7,414 nt of DNA from CAZSAT01 sp964604675 (GCA_964604675.1 CAZSAT010000217.1:1-7414), one strand, 5' to 3'. Positions 1 to 7,414 are shown, counted from the stretch's first letter. Numbers and translations are program-made. The notes: generated by a model from the letters alone, not told the origin.

Positions 1-22
1 GCCGTGCCTAGTCTGCCACGGC
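1..22 (-). terminator. Inverted repeat downstream of the HEAT-repeat gene, possible terminator stem
   Basis: Positions 1-6 (GCCGTG) and 17-22 (CACGGC) are perfect reverse complements separated by 10 nt. They lie about 30 bp past the TAG of the leftward gene ending at 52. A 6-bp GC-rich stem here could end the leftward operon. No T-run can be assessed because the window stops at base 1. No reading frame clearly starts in bases 1-51: the GTG at 17-19 read leftward meets a stop after two more codons. Confidence 0.25.
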
Positions 23-51
23 GATTCGATCAAGACCCCTGTGTGGGAGTA

Positions 52-1320
52 CTAGTCGGCAGACACCACGAGGCGATCGAGGGCCGTCTGGTAGGCGGCC
101 CGTTCGTCGTCCTTGCGTGTGCCTGCCGCGAGGCGTTCCAGGGACGGGATCGCTTCGACGAGGTGCAGGGTCGCCACCCCTTCGGCGGCCGTGACCCGTA
201 CCAGGGCGTCGCGGTCGTCCAGTGCCGCCAACAGAGCGTCGGAGGCGGTCTGGCCCCCGACTCCGATCAGCACCCGCGCTGCCTCGGCGCGTAGGAAGGG
301 ACTGGGGTCGTCCGACGCGATCTGCGCGAGTGGCGGCGCGCGGTCGGGACCGGTCAGACGCCCCTCCAGCATCAGCACGAGCTCGGTTCGTACCTGGAGG
401 GCCGGGTCCCGGACTCGTGGCACGAGGTCGTCGATCACCGCCGCACCGCCGATCCAGCTGGCCGCGCGGACCGCGAACTGCCGGGTGGTGGGATCTTCGT
501 GGTCGGTGAGGGCGAGCACTGCAGGCAGCGCACTCTCGTCGCCGAGCCGCGCGAGGGCGGCCAGCAGGTCGTGACGCAAGGCGCGAGGCGCGGCGGCCAG
601 GGCGGCCAGGAGGTCGGGAACCGCGCGCTGATCGCCGAGGGTTCCCAGCGCCAGCGCGGCGGCCCGCTGGACGTCCGGCTCGTCGTTGGCCAAGGTGTCG
701 ATCAGAGCGTCGACAGCGCGCCAGTCATCGTCTGACCCGAGCTCTACGGCGGCTTGGACCCGCTGCTCCCGGCTGCCGCCGTGCAGGAGCGCGATCCGGG
801 TCTCGAGGTCGGTGGTGTCCCGAGCGCGCACCACCGCCAGCGCTGCCGCCGTCGCTCGCTTCCGCCCGGACTGGGTGGGGTCCGAGACGGCCGCGCGCTG
901 CAGAGCGTCCAGGGCGTCCCGGCTCCCGAGTCGCCCGAGGGCGTCGTAGACCTCGCGCCGCACCGCGTCGTCGGGTTCCTCGATCGCGTCCAGCAGGGCG
1001 GGGAGGGCGAGGTCACCCGGACGGTGCCCGAGCGAGAAGGCAGCCCACGCCCGTGCGATCGCGTGGGGAGAGGTGCGCAAGGCGGTGGCGAGCTCCTCGT
1101 CGCTGAGCGCCAGGCGAGCGAGCGCGTCCTGGCCGGCGGCGCGGACGTACGGGTCGTCTTCCGTGGCCAGGCTGGCGGCAAGGACCTCGAGGGCCTCCGC
1201 GGCAGGCAGCGCAGCTGCGGCGCCACGGTAGGCGTGCAGGCGTGCGTCCGATGTCGCCGCCGCGAGCCCGGAGGTCCAGTCCGTCGCGAGCGCCGCACCG
1301 ACCGCGACGAGAAGCCACAT
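52..1320 (-). CDS. Exported HEAT-repeat protein
   Basis: A 422-residue protein made almost entirely of about 11-12 HEAT/PBS-lyase-like helical repeats of 25-31 residues, running from about residue 43 to 415. Typical units end in Arg-rich helix B segments such as VRREVYDALGRLG (120-132), VQRAAALALGTLG (217-229) and LRAEAARVLIGVG (343-355). Such repeats form an alpha-solenoid that binds other proteins; no catalytic motif is visible. The N-terminus (MWLLVAVGAALA, 1-12) is hydrophobic with an ALA end, so it looks like a short Sec signal peptide, but it has no positive charge. There is no lipobox, and the protein contains no cysteine. The ATG lies 8 bp after the stop of the beta-helix gene with only a weak Shine-Dalgarno (GCTGAG), so translation is probably coupled. 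The upstream frame has no ATG or GTG close by, only CTG codons. Family assignment is firm; the partner and role are unknown. Confidence 0.85.
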   Translation of the reverse strand: MWLLVAVGAALATDWTSGLAAATSDARLHAYRGAAAALPAAEALEVLAASLATEDDPYVRAAGQDALARLALSDEELATALRTSPHAIARAWAAFSLGHRPGDLALPALLDAIEEPDDAVRREVYDALGRLGSRDALDALQRAAVSDPTQSGRKRATAAALAVVRARDTTDLETRIALLHGGSREQRVQAAVELGSDDDWRAVDALIDTLANDEPDVQRAAALALGTLGDQRAVPDLLAALAAAPRALRHDLLAALARLGDESALPAVLALTDHEDPTTRQFAVRAASWIGGAAVIDDLVPRVRDPALQVRTELVLMLEGRLTGPDRAPPLAQIASDDPSPFLRAEAARVLIGVGGQTASDALLAALDDRDALVRVTAAEGVATLHLVEAIPSLERLAAGTRKDDERAAYQTALDRLVVSAD

Positions 1321-1328
1321 GCTCAGCG

Positions 1329-2558
1329 TCAGGCCTTGCGCACGATGGAGTTGAGCGTGTTGAAGGTGTTGGTCACCCGGTGCGGAATCCGCATCGAACG
1401 CTGCTGGTGGTAGGCGAGGAGGTCCTTCCAGATCCGGGCGATGTCGCCCCGGAGCGTGTCGACGTCACCCGCGCTGATCAAGCCACGAAGCTCGCCGATG
1501 GCTGCGGGCTGCTCGTCTTCGTAGCAGCCCTCCATGCGTCCCAGCACGTCGACCAGGCGCTTGTGCAGCTCGGGGTCCAGACCGGGCGGGTCGGCGTCCA
1601 CCTCCACCAGGTCTTCGATCTCCTCGAGCTCGTCGAGCTCTTCCAAGGCGTCGTGGTCCACGACGGCCGGCTCCGGCGCGGTGGCTTCCTCGATCGAATC
1701 GGCGGTCGCCTCCGGCACGGACGCCGGGGGAGCGATCACCGCATCGCCCAAGGCCACGAGGTGGCGCGCGGCCAGGTATTCGCCCGCGTCGACGCCGCTG
1801 AAGTCCGCGAAGTCCGCCAGGCTGAAGCCCCCCTTGATCGCGTTCGGGCCGAGGTCGGCGCTGCTCTCGATGACCGCTGCGCGCCCCTGGGTGGTGGGCG
1901 CGAGGTTCACCTCGGGCGCGATGATGGCGTCGACGGACAGGCGTGTGTCGCCCACGCTGACGGACTCGGCCCCCTGAAGCCCCTTGGCGGTGAGCTCGGA
2001 CGCGTCGACGACCAGCCGCGCGGCGCGAGCGGTGCCCACCTCCGCCTCGCCCGTACCGATGGTCAGGGTGCCGTCGGCCGTGGCGTCGCCCAGCCTCACC
2101 GCTCCGGCGAAGGTGGCGTCTTCGCGGACGTGCACGCGGTCGATCTGGGCGCCTGCCGAAGCACTCAGCGAACCGGCTTCGACGGACTCGGCGACGAGCA
2201 GGCCGCCGGCGGTCACCGAGCCGGCCGCGCGGACGGTCTTGGCGCTCAGATCGCCACTCGCGCTGAGGTCGCCACCGGCGTCGATCGCGCTGGCTGCAGC
2301 GGAGTCCCCGAGCTGGACGTCACCGCCGGCCTCGAGCCGTGCAGCGGATGACGAGGCGCCGAGGACGACGTTCCCGCCCGCCTCGATCCAGCTCACGGAC
2401 ACGCCGTCGCCCACGCGCACGTTGCCCGCACTCGCGATGCCGGCGATGGACGTCGCAGGCGACCCGGTGATCTCGATGTCGCCATCGTGTCGGAGCACGA
2501 GCCCGTCGGGCCCGGCTTCGAAGCTCGCGCCGTTGGGAATGCTCAGGGTGTCCGACAT
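1329..2558 (-). CDS. Polymer-forming beta-helix protein (bactofilin/FapA-like) with acidic linker and helical C-terminus
   Basis: A 409-residue protein in three parts. Residues about 20-275 are a repetitive beta-solenoid rich in Gly, Ala, Val, Ser and Asp, with recurring 'xxAGGxVxxG' turns (IEAGGNVVLG 58-67, LEAGGDVQLG 75-84, IDAGGDLSAS 92-101). This resembles bactofilin and DUF342/FapA polymer-forming domains. Residues about 281-328 form a strongly acidic, Pro/Ala-containing linker (EELDELEEIEDLVEVD at 306-321). Residues about 329-409 are predicted amphipathic helices ending in a basic tail (NTLNSIVRKA-like). There is no signal peptide or membrane segment, so a cytoplasmic location is likely. 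The ATG at 2558 has a good ribosome site (GGAG, 5 nt upstream). Bactofilins are usually 100-200 residues, so this is long, and the C-terminal domain is not one I recognise. It could be a cytoskeletal or scaffold protein. The beta-helix call is by repeat pattern only. Confidence 0.7.
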   Translation of the reverse strand: MSDTLSIPNGASFEAGPDGLVLRHDGDIEITGSPATSIAGIASAGNVRVGDGVSVSWIEAGGNVVLGASSSAARLEAGGDVQLGDSAAASAIDAGGDLSASGDLSAKTVRAAGSVTAGGLLVAESVEAGSLSASAGAQIDRVHVREDATFAGAVRLGDATADGTLTIGTGEAEVGTARAARLVVDASELTAKGLQGAESVSVGDTRLSVDAIIAPEVNLAPTTQGRAAVIESSADLGPNAIKGGFSLADFADFSGVDAGEYLAARHLVALGDAVIAPPASVPEATADSIEEATAPEPAVVDHDALEELDELEEIEDLVEVDADPPGLDPELHKRLVDVLGRMEGCYEDEQPAAIGELRGLISAGDVDTLRGDIARIWKDLLAYHQQRSMRIPHRVTNTFNTLNSIVRKA

Positions 2559-2571
2559 GGGTTCTCCGGGA

Positions 2572-2585
2572 CGCGACCAGTCGCG
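2572..2585. repeat. Inverted repeat CGCGAC-N2-GTCGCG
   Basis: Perfect 6-bp arms (2572-2577 and 2580-2585) around a CA spacer. The spacer is too short for a stable RNA hairpin loop without opening a base pair, so a protein-binding operator is as likely as a hairpin. It sits between the candidate -12 element and the ribosome site of the beta-helix gene, where bound protein or structured leader RNA could affect expression. Confidence 0.4.
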
Positions 2586-2600
2586 GCAGGCTACCGACCA
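2585..2600 (-). promoter_or_regulatory. Candidate sigma-54 (-24/-12) promoter for the beta-helix gene
   Basis: Read on the minus strand, TGGTCGGTAGCCTGCC keeps the two key dinucleotides of the sigma-54 consensus at the exact 10-bp spacing: GG at 2599-2598 and GC at 2587-2586, each preceded by T. It departs from TGGCACG-N4-TTGCW at five other positions. Transcription would start near 2574, giving a leader of about 16 nt that still contains the GGAG ribosome site. A GAFTGA-containing activator is encoded in the same window. GG-N10-GC is common by chance in DNA this GC-rich, so support is modest. Confidence 0.28.
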
Positions 2601-2609
2601 CGCCCGTGG
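2598..2609. repeat. Inverted repeat CCACG-N2-CGTGG
   Basis: Perfect 5-bp arms (2598-2602 and 2605-2609) with a CC spacer, starting 5 bp after the preceding glycosyltransferase stop codon on the minus strand. It overlaps the GG of the candidate -24 element. It could be an operator half or a weak stem at the end of the glycosyltransferase message. No T-run is present. Confidence 0.3.
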
Positions 2610-2613
2610 CCTG

Positions 2614-3864
2614 TCAACGCGACGCGAGGGCGGTGGCGTAGTGCCTCGTCATCTCTTCGGCGTGCCGATCGAGGGGCCGATCCACGACCTCCACACGACC
2701 GCGGCCACGCACCGCTTCAGCGCGCAGGGCATGCGAGAGGGCCCCGGGGTGCCCGGGCGGCACCAGCGTGCTCTCCACGAGCTCGGGGAGCCCGCCCACC
2801 CGGCTCGCGACGACCCGCAGGCCGGCGGCTTGTGCCTCCCGGACCACGAGGGGGCTGTTCTCCTCCCAGATGGAGGGAACGACGAGCACGTCGGCATCGG
2901 CGTACACCCGGTCTCGACCCTCGTCGGCGAACAGGCCGCCGTAGTGGGCTCCTGGAACCTTCTCGACCCGTTCGACGAAGCGATCGGCCCAGCCTGGTTG
3001 CCCATCGAAGGCCTTGCGCGGTCCCCAGAAGCGCACCTCGCCGGCCCGAGCACGGTCGTGTGCCGCGAGCAGGACATCGGGCCCCTTGGTGGGAATCAGC
3101 GAGCCGACGAAGAGGAACCTCACGGGGCCCGGCTTCGGTTCCGGCGCAGCACCGATCGGCGCCACCAGCGGCAGGTCGATGAGCGAGACCCTGTCCACCA
3201 GGCCCGCTGAGCGAAAGCGCCCGGCGAGGTGACGGGACGGACTGAGCACCCGGTCGGCGCGGATCAGCAGGGCCCGCGCGGCGCTGGACCGCTGCTCGAC
3301 GCGACCGCTGTGGCCCCTTGGCGCGGGCACGCGGGCGACAGCATTCCTCGCCCGTCCGCGCACGCCGAGTCGGCCGGCGAGGCCGCCGATGGCGTGGAGC
3401 CAGGGGCGCGCATGCAGGTGTTCGCGCACGCACGCGGCACACCGCGAGGGCTCGGGCCCTTCGCAACGGGCCAGCTCCCGGTCGACCAGCTGACCTCGGA
3501 TGCAGGCCAGGTGGTAGTCGTGCAAGGTGACGACGAGCCCTCGATCGGCCAGTGCCGGGAGCCAGTCGAGCCCGGCGGTCGCGAGGTGGTGCACGTGCAC
3601 GAGCTCGATGCGATGCGTGTCCAGGACCCGCCGGAAGCCGTTGGTGAAGCCCTCGGCTCGCCACGTGTGCTCGAAACGCGGCGCGCCGGGCACCTCGCGG
3701 CCCACGGCCACCACCCCGTCGGCCAGCTCGCGCTCTCCGGACCCGCGGTCGGCGACGACCACCAGGTCGCCGCGTTCTCGGGCGAGGGCGGCCGCGTACC
3801 GCTCGGTCCCGCCAGCCCCGGGGTCGACAGCCGGATGGCCGTGAACGAGGTGGGCCACCCGCAT
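2614..3864 (-). CDS. Family-4 glycosyltransferase (GT-B fold) with cysteine cluster
   Basis: A 416-residue retaining GT-B glycosyltransferase. The N-terminal domain begins MRVAHLVHGHP with a GAGGTE loop (16-21), followed by HVHHL (90-94) and LHDYHLAC (114-121). The C-terminal domain has FVGSLIPTKGPDVL (252-265) and the EX7E nucleotide-sugar site in WEENSPLVVRE (333-343; E335 and E343). GGLPELV (357-363) closes the site. Cysteines C121, C134, C142 and C145 form a C-x12-C-x7-C-x2-C cluster, also present in the other glycosyltransferase here. Sugar and acceptor cannot be read from sequence. I chose the ATG at 3864: it overlaps the TGA of the preceding gene (TGATG), is preceded by GAGG 7 nt upstream, and begins the conserved first strand. 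The longer frame reaching 4008 would read an unrelated Arg-rich extension across the neighbouring gene. Probable cytoplasmic or membrane-peripheral enzyme of surface glycan synthesis. Confidence 0.88.
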   Translation of the reverse strand: MRVAHLVHGHPAVDPGAGGTERYAAALARERGDLVVVADRGSGERELADGVVAVGREVPGAPRFEHTWRAEGFTNGFRRVLDTHRIELVHVHHLATAGLDWLPALADRGLVVTLHDYHLACIRGQLVDRELARCEGPEPSRCAACVREHLHARPWLHAIGGLAGRLGVRGRARNAVARVPAPRGHSGRVEQRSSAARALLIRADRVLSPSRHLAGRFRSAGLVDRVSLIDLPLVAPIGAAPEPKPGPVRFLFVGSLIPTKGPDVLLAAHDRARAGEVRFWGPRKAFDGQPGWADRFVERVEKVPGAHYGGLFADEGRDRVYADADVLVVPSIWEENSPLVVREAQAAGLRVVASRVGGLPELVESTLVPPGHPGALSHALRAEAVRGRGRVEVVDRPLDRHAEEMTRHYATALASR

Positions 3865-4295
3865 CAGGTGTCCTCGAAGAGGTCCTCTGCCCGCTGGCCA
3901 CCGGCGAGCGCCTGGAGCACATCGTCGAAGTCGTCGGAGACCTGTGCGACGTAGCGCAGCGCGGTCTCGAACTCCTCGAGGTCCAGCTGGTTGCCGAGCA
4001 ACGTGCACGCGAACGCCAGGGTGTCGTCCTCGAACAACAGGAGCGCTCCCATCAGCACCTCGGTGTTGAGGCGGAGCACCGTGTCGATCAGCTTGTCGGT
4101 GCGCTCGACGTCGGTGAGCAGGGTGCTGACGAAGCGGACGAAGGTCAGGTCGTCGTGCTCGAACAGTCGGACCATCACGGCGGTGGAGCCGTACTTGAAG
4201 AAGAGCAGGCCATCGTCCGACGGTGCTGCGTCGAGGGACATCTCGAGCAGGTAGCCCCGAACGACGGTGGCGAGCTCTTGCAGGCGGGGCGTCAC
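3864..4295 (-). CDS. YbjN-like / type III chaperone-fold small acidic protein
   Basis: A 143-residue acidic protein with GTG start. The pattern (LATVVRGYLLEM, then DDGLLFFKYGSTAVMVRLF, then LTFVRFVSTLLTDV, then LIDTVLRLNTEVLMGALLLFED) has the helix, beta-sheet and helix order and the 'LNtevlmGal' segment of the YbjN/CesT-like chaperone superfamily. Members bind peptides or partner proteins and have no catalytic residues. The C-terminal part (104-143) is acidic and helical. The GTG at 4295 has a strong AAGGAG 5 nt upstream; the same frame runs on to 5027 upstream, but that stretch is Arg/Pro-rich shadow of the other glycosyltransferase. Its TGA overlaps the next gene's ATG by one base, so the two are translationally coupled. 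A role as partner or chaperone of the flanking glycosyltransferases is inferred from position only. The family call is by pattern memory, without a profile search. Confidence 0.72.
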   Translation of the reverse strand: MTPRLQELATVVRGYLLEMSLDAAPSDDGLLFFKYGSTAVMVRLFEHDDLTFVRFVSTLLTDVERTDKLIDTVLRLNTEVLMGALLLFEDDTLAFACTLLGNQLDLEEFETALRYVAQVSDDFDDVLQALAGGQRAEDLFEDT

Positions 4296-4300
4296 CGCGT

Positions 4301-4306
4301 CTCCTT
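4301..4306 (-). promoter_or_regulatory. Shine-Dalgarno AAGGAG deciding the GTG start at 4295
   Basis: On the minus strand AAGGAG is followed by ACGCG and then GTG, a spacing of 5 nt. It is the clearest ribosome-binding site in the window and fixes the start of the chaperone-like gene over longer in-frame alternatives. Confidence 0.7.
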
Positions 4307-4324
4307 GGCTGCGGGCCGGCGACC

Positions 4325-5632
4325 CTACACCAACGCGTCGAAGAACGCCACCAGCCTGTCGACGTGGTCCTCGAAGCTCGGGGGCGGGTCGTGGCTGGGG
4401 CGGAAGCCGTCCAGCCGCGCGAGGGCGTCGGCCAGGCTGTCGACGTCGCCCGGCGCGTAGAGGAAGCCGTGCACGCCGTCTTCGACCAGCTCGGGCAGGC
4501 CGCCGATGTCGGGCGCCACGACGGGGCAGCCGACGGCGCGGGCCTCGCACACGATCAAGGGCGCGTTCTCCGGCCAGGTGCTGCCTACGACGAGGGCGGC
4601 CGACCGGGCCAGTGTGGCTTGAACCTGGTCGGGTTCCAGGAGGCCGCAGAGCCGCTCGCTCGGGAGTCCTGCCACGTAGGCGGGATCGGTCGCAGGTCCG
4701 TGGATGGCCAGTGCGCGTCCGGCGCGGTCCGCGGCCATCGACACCAGGTGGGCGCCCTTGTGCGGCACGAGGCTGCCCACGAAGACGAGCTCGGCTCCAC
4801 CCACCCACCGCGCGGTGCCGTCCACCCCTTGTGGGAGGTGCGACACCGCGCCGATGCCCGACGCCTCGGCCGCTCGCGCCAGGAAGACCGAGGGCGCGAG
4901 TCGAAGCTGGGCCCGCCGGAAGGCACCGGCCACGGCCCGCCGCCACCTCCGCACTGCGTCGGCCGTCGTCCTGGCGGTGCCGGTGTGTCGGAGGACTCCT
5001 CGGACCGACCCTGGCAGGCGCTTCCACGCATGGTGCAGGCGCTCGGGCCTGACCACGCGCCCCACCTGCCCCGCGAGTCCGGCGAGCGCGTGTTCACCGC
5101 GGCTGCCCGCCGCCCAGTCGTCGTAGCAACGCGCGCAGTCGTCCTCGGACGCGGCGGGTAGTCCACCGGCACCAGCGGGGCCACCGCACGGCGTGGTGCC
5201 CTGTCGCAGCAGAGTTCCGCCCCGAGGGCAGAAGGACCACGCGTCGTGCAGCGTGGCCACGGTGGGGACCGGGCTCTCGAGACGCGCCGACAGCGCGAGA
5301 AGGTGCTGGATGTGGACCAGGTCGGGTGACGTCCGTGCGACGAGCGTGTCGAAGCACCGTTCCACGTCGGCGTCGCCCTCGCCCCGCCCGAGCGGTCGGT
5401 GAGGGAGGTTGTCGACCCGGCGGACGAGCTCACCCCCGCCCGGAAGCTCCTCCCGCAGGAGCTCGCCTTGACGCCGTCCGGGCGCCCGCGTCGCAGCGAG
5501 CACGTGCACGCGCCACCCGCGCCGGGCGAGGGCGGCGGTCAACCGGGCCGCGTACAGCTCGGTTCCCGCGACCTCTCGGGGGGGGTAGCCGTGTACGAGC
5601 TGGAGGAGCGTGGGCACGTTGGCCGGTATCAT
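4325..5632 (-). CDS. Family-4 glycosyltransferase (GT-B fold) with cysteine cluster, first gene of leftward operon
   Basis: A 435-residue retaining GT-B enzyme, paralogous in layout to the one at 2614-3864. Marks: LLQLVHGYPP (9-18) with REVAGTE (19-25), VHIQHLLAL (106-114), LHDAWSFCPRGG (128-139), FVGSLVPHKGAHL (284-296), the EX7E site in WPENAPLIVCE (353-363; E355 and E363), GGLPELVEDGVHGFLY (377-392). Cysteines C135, C149, C166 and C169 form C-x13-C-x16-C-x2-C. A basic helical insert (about 200-245) lies between the domains. Donor and acceptor are unknown. The same frame stays open to 6811 across the divergent regulator, but that part is antisense shadow; ATG at 5632 directly precedes the conserved first strand. 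No good Shine-Dalgarno precedes it (GGTGG abuts the ATG). GTG at 5617 is a possible alternative start. The start lies only 6 bp from the divergent regulator's start. Confidence 0.87.
   Translation of the reverse strand: MIPANVPTLLQLVHGYPPREVAGTELYAARLTAALARRGWRVHVLAATRAPGRRQGELLREELPGGGELVRRVDNLPHRPLGRGEGDADVERCFDTLVARTSPDLVHIQHLLALSARLESPVPTVATLHDAWSFCPRGGTLLRQGTTPCGGPAGAGGLPAASEDDCARCYDDWAAGSRGEHALAGLAGQVGRVVRPERLHHAWKRLPGSVRGVLRHTGTARTTADAVRRWRRAVAGAFRRAQLRLAPSVFLARAAEASGIGAVSHLPQGVDGTARWVGGAELVFVGSLVPHKGAHLVSMAADRAGRALAIHGPATDPAYVAGLPSERLCGLLEPDQVQATLARSAALVVGSTWPENAPLIVCEARAVGCPVVAPDIGGLPELVEDGVHGFLYAPGDVDSLADALARLDGFRPSHDPPPSFEDHVDRLVAFFDALV
5627..5632 (+). promoter_or_regulatory. -10-like hexamer TATCAT placed for a leaderless regulator mRNA
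   Basis: TATCAT matches TATAAT at 5 of 6 bases in a very GC-rich setting. If it is a -10 box, transcription starts near 5639, exactly the GTG of the regulator gene. That is the spacing typical of leaderless bacterial genes, and it agrees with the lack of a Shine-Dalgarno there. No good -35 hexamer is visible 16-18 bp upstream. The hexamer overlaps the start codon of the divergent glycosyltransferase. Confidence 0.35.
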
Positions 5633-5633
5633 C

Positions 5634-5638
5634 CACCG

Positions 5639-5641
<3 letters not shown>
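5634..5641. repeat. 8-bp palindrome CACCGGTG between the divergent starts
   Basis: A perfect 8-bp palindrome that covers part of the 6-bp spacer and the GTG start codon of the regulator. A related CCACCG occurs again at 5645-5650. It is short and could be chance, but it is placed where a regulator could affect both divergent genes. Confidence 0.25.
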
Positions 5642-6999
<1,358 letters not shown>

Positions 7000-7003
<4 letters not shown>

Positions 7004-7414
7004 GGCCCCTGCTCTTGTTGTTGGCGGCGTGCGCGGCGTTTCCGAGCTGCACGGTCGACGGACGCAAGGACGACGCCACCGTGGCGCTGAAGGCGGGGGA
7101 TCTGCCCGCGGCCGAGGCTGACTTCCGCTGGGTGTTGGAGCGCGCGCCCGACGACTGCGATGCCCTCTACGGCCTCGGCTGGACGTACTGGCGGGACGGT
7201 GATCCGGACCGTGCCGAGAGCTACTTCAAGCGGGCGCAGCGGGTCTGTCCGGACGACCACCGGGGCTACAAGGGCCTCGGCGCGGTGGCCGCGACCCGAG
7301 GTCGCCTCCCGGAGGCGGAGAGCTGGTACCAGGATGCCCTGGCGCGGGCGCCGGACGAGGCGTCGCTGCACAACAGCCTCGCGAGCCTCGATCTGCTCTC
7401 GGGAGCGTGTGAAG
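7000..7414 (+). CDS. TPR-repeat probable lipoprotein, cut by the right window edge
   Basis: The GTG start overlaps the regulator's TGA (GTGA), so it is probably co-transcribed and translationally coupled. The first 138 residues are visible. MRPLLLLLAAC gives a lipobox-like LAAC with C11 as candidate lipidated cysteine. The signal is unusually short (10 residues) with a single Arg, and C17 is a weaker alternative. After this come tetratricopeptide repeats at about 27-50, 53-84 and 87-118, with a fourth starting near 121. Diagnostic features are ALYGLGWTYWRDGDPDRAESYFKRAQRVCPDD (split across 55-86) with the W/LG/Y and A/P positions of TPRs. TPR lipoproteins act as protein-binding scaffolds in the envelope, for example in secretion or cell-surface assembly. 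Length and C-terminal content are unknown because the gene runs out of the window. No upstream ATG or GTG is available in frame nearby. Confidence 0.8.

Larger units (their letters stand above)
2559..2613 (-). promoter_or_regulatory. 55-bp gap with two palindromes upstream of the beta-helix gene
   Basis: This is the only sizeable gap among the leftward genes. It holds a GGAG ribosome site next to the ATG at 2558, a 14-bp inverted repeat (2572-2585), a 12-bp inverted repeat (2598-2609) and a GG-N10-GC element (2585-2600). No T-run follows either stem on the minus strand, so a classical rho-independent terminator for the upstream glycosyltransferase is not supported. An internal promoter or operator is the better guess. 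Confidence 0.4.

Noticed and set aside
52..1320. Repetitive HEAT coding region considered as a DNA tandem repeat.
   Set aside because: The periodicity is at protein level with diverged units; no DNA-level repeats of note are visible.
1242..3210. Two long plus-strand open frames (1242-2351 and 1984-3210) opposite the beta-helix and glycosyltransferase genes.
   Set aside because: Their compositions are shadow-like, with no domain, ribosome site or family motif, while the minus-strand genes are clearly recognisable.
4305..4330. GG-N10-GC element upstream of the chaperone-like gene on the minus strand.
   Set aside because: Only the bare dinucleotides match and the -12 block reads CCGC rather than TTGC. 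In DNA this GC-rich such matches are expected often.
4296..5027. Long upstream extension of the chaperone-like frame (to 5027).
   Set aside because: It is Arg/Pro/Gly-rich and overlaps the glycosyltransferase in another frame. The strong AAGGAG site and GTG at 4295 mark the real start.
5608..5630. Possible sigma-54 promoter (TGGGCACG...) upstream of the regulator.
   Set aside because: GG and GC do not fall 10 bp apart: from GG at 5612-5613 or 5613-5614 the -12 position reads CG or GG.

Overview
The window is very GC-rich and densely coding. GC-rich third codon positions, a sigma-54 response regulator and a TPR lipoprotein-like gene all fit a high-GC proteobacterial or deltaproteobacterial (Myxococcota-like) genome. 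No rRNA, tRNA or taxonomic marker is present, so this placement is an inference. I see no insertion sequences, integrases, CRISPR arrays or RNA genes.

Layout: two transcription units diverge from about 5632-5639. Leftward (minus strand), five genes lie in series: a family-4 glycosyltransferase (4325-5632), a small YbjN/type-III-chaperone-fold protein (3864-4295), a second family-4 glycosyltransferase (2614-3864), a beta-helical polymer-forming (bactofilin/FapA-like) protein (1329-2558) and an exported HEAT-repeat protein (52-1320). Gaps are 29, -1, 55 and 8 bp, so they could form one operon. The 55-bp gap may carry its own promoter. Rightward (plus strand) are an NtrC-type response regulator (5639-7003) and, overlapping its stop codon, a TPR-containing probable lipoprotein (7000 to beyond the right edge).

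How the parts may fit together (inference): the two glycosyltransferases share a cysteine tetrad and an EX7E active site, so they look like paralogues that build a surface glycan or glycoconjugate. The chaperone-like protein encoded between them may assist them. The beta-helix protein could form a scaffold, and the HEAT and TPR proteins could be envelope-side interaction modules. The regulator has an intact GAFTGA loop and phosphoacceptor and is the natural candidate to control the cluster. A sequence resembling a -24/-12 promoter lies just upstream of the beta-helix gene.

The most notable points are the extreme packing of the divergent starts (6 bp apart, with a -10-like hexamer placed for a leaderless regulator mRNA), the chaperone/glycosyltransferase pairing, and the unusual beta-helix plus acidic linker plus helical-tail protein. 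I found no clearly recognisable novel defence or mobile system.
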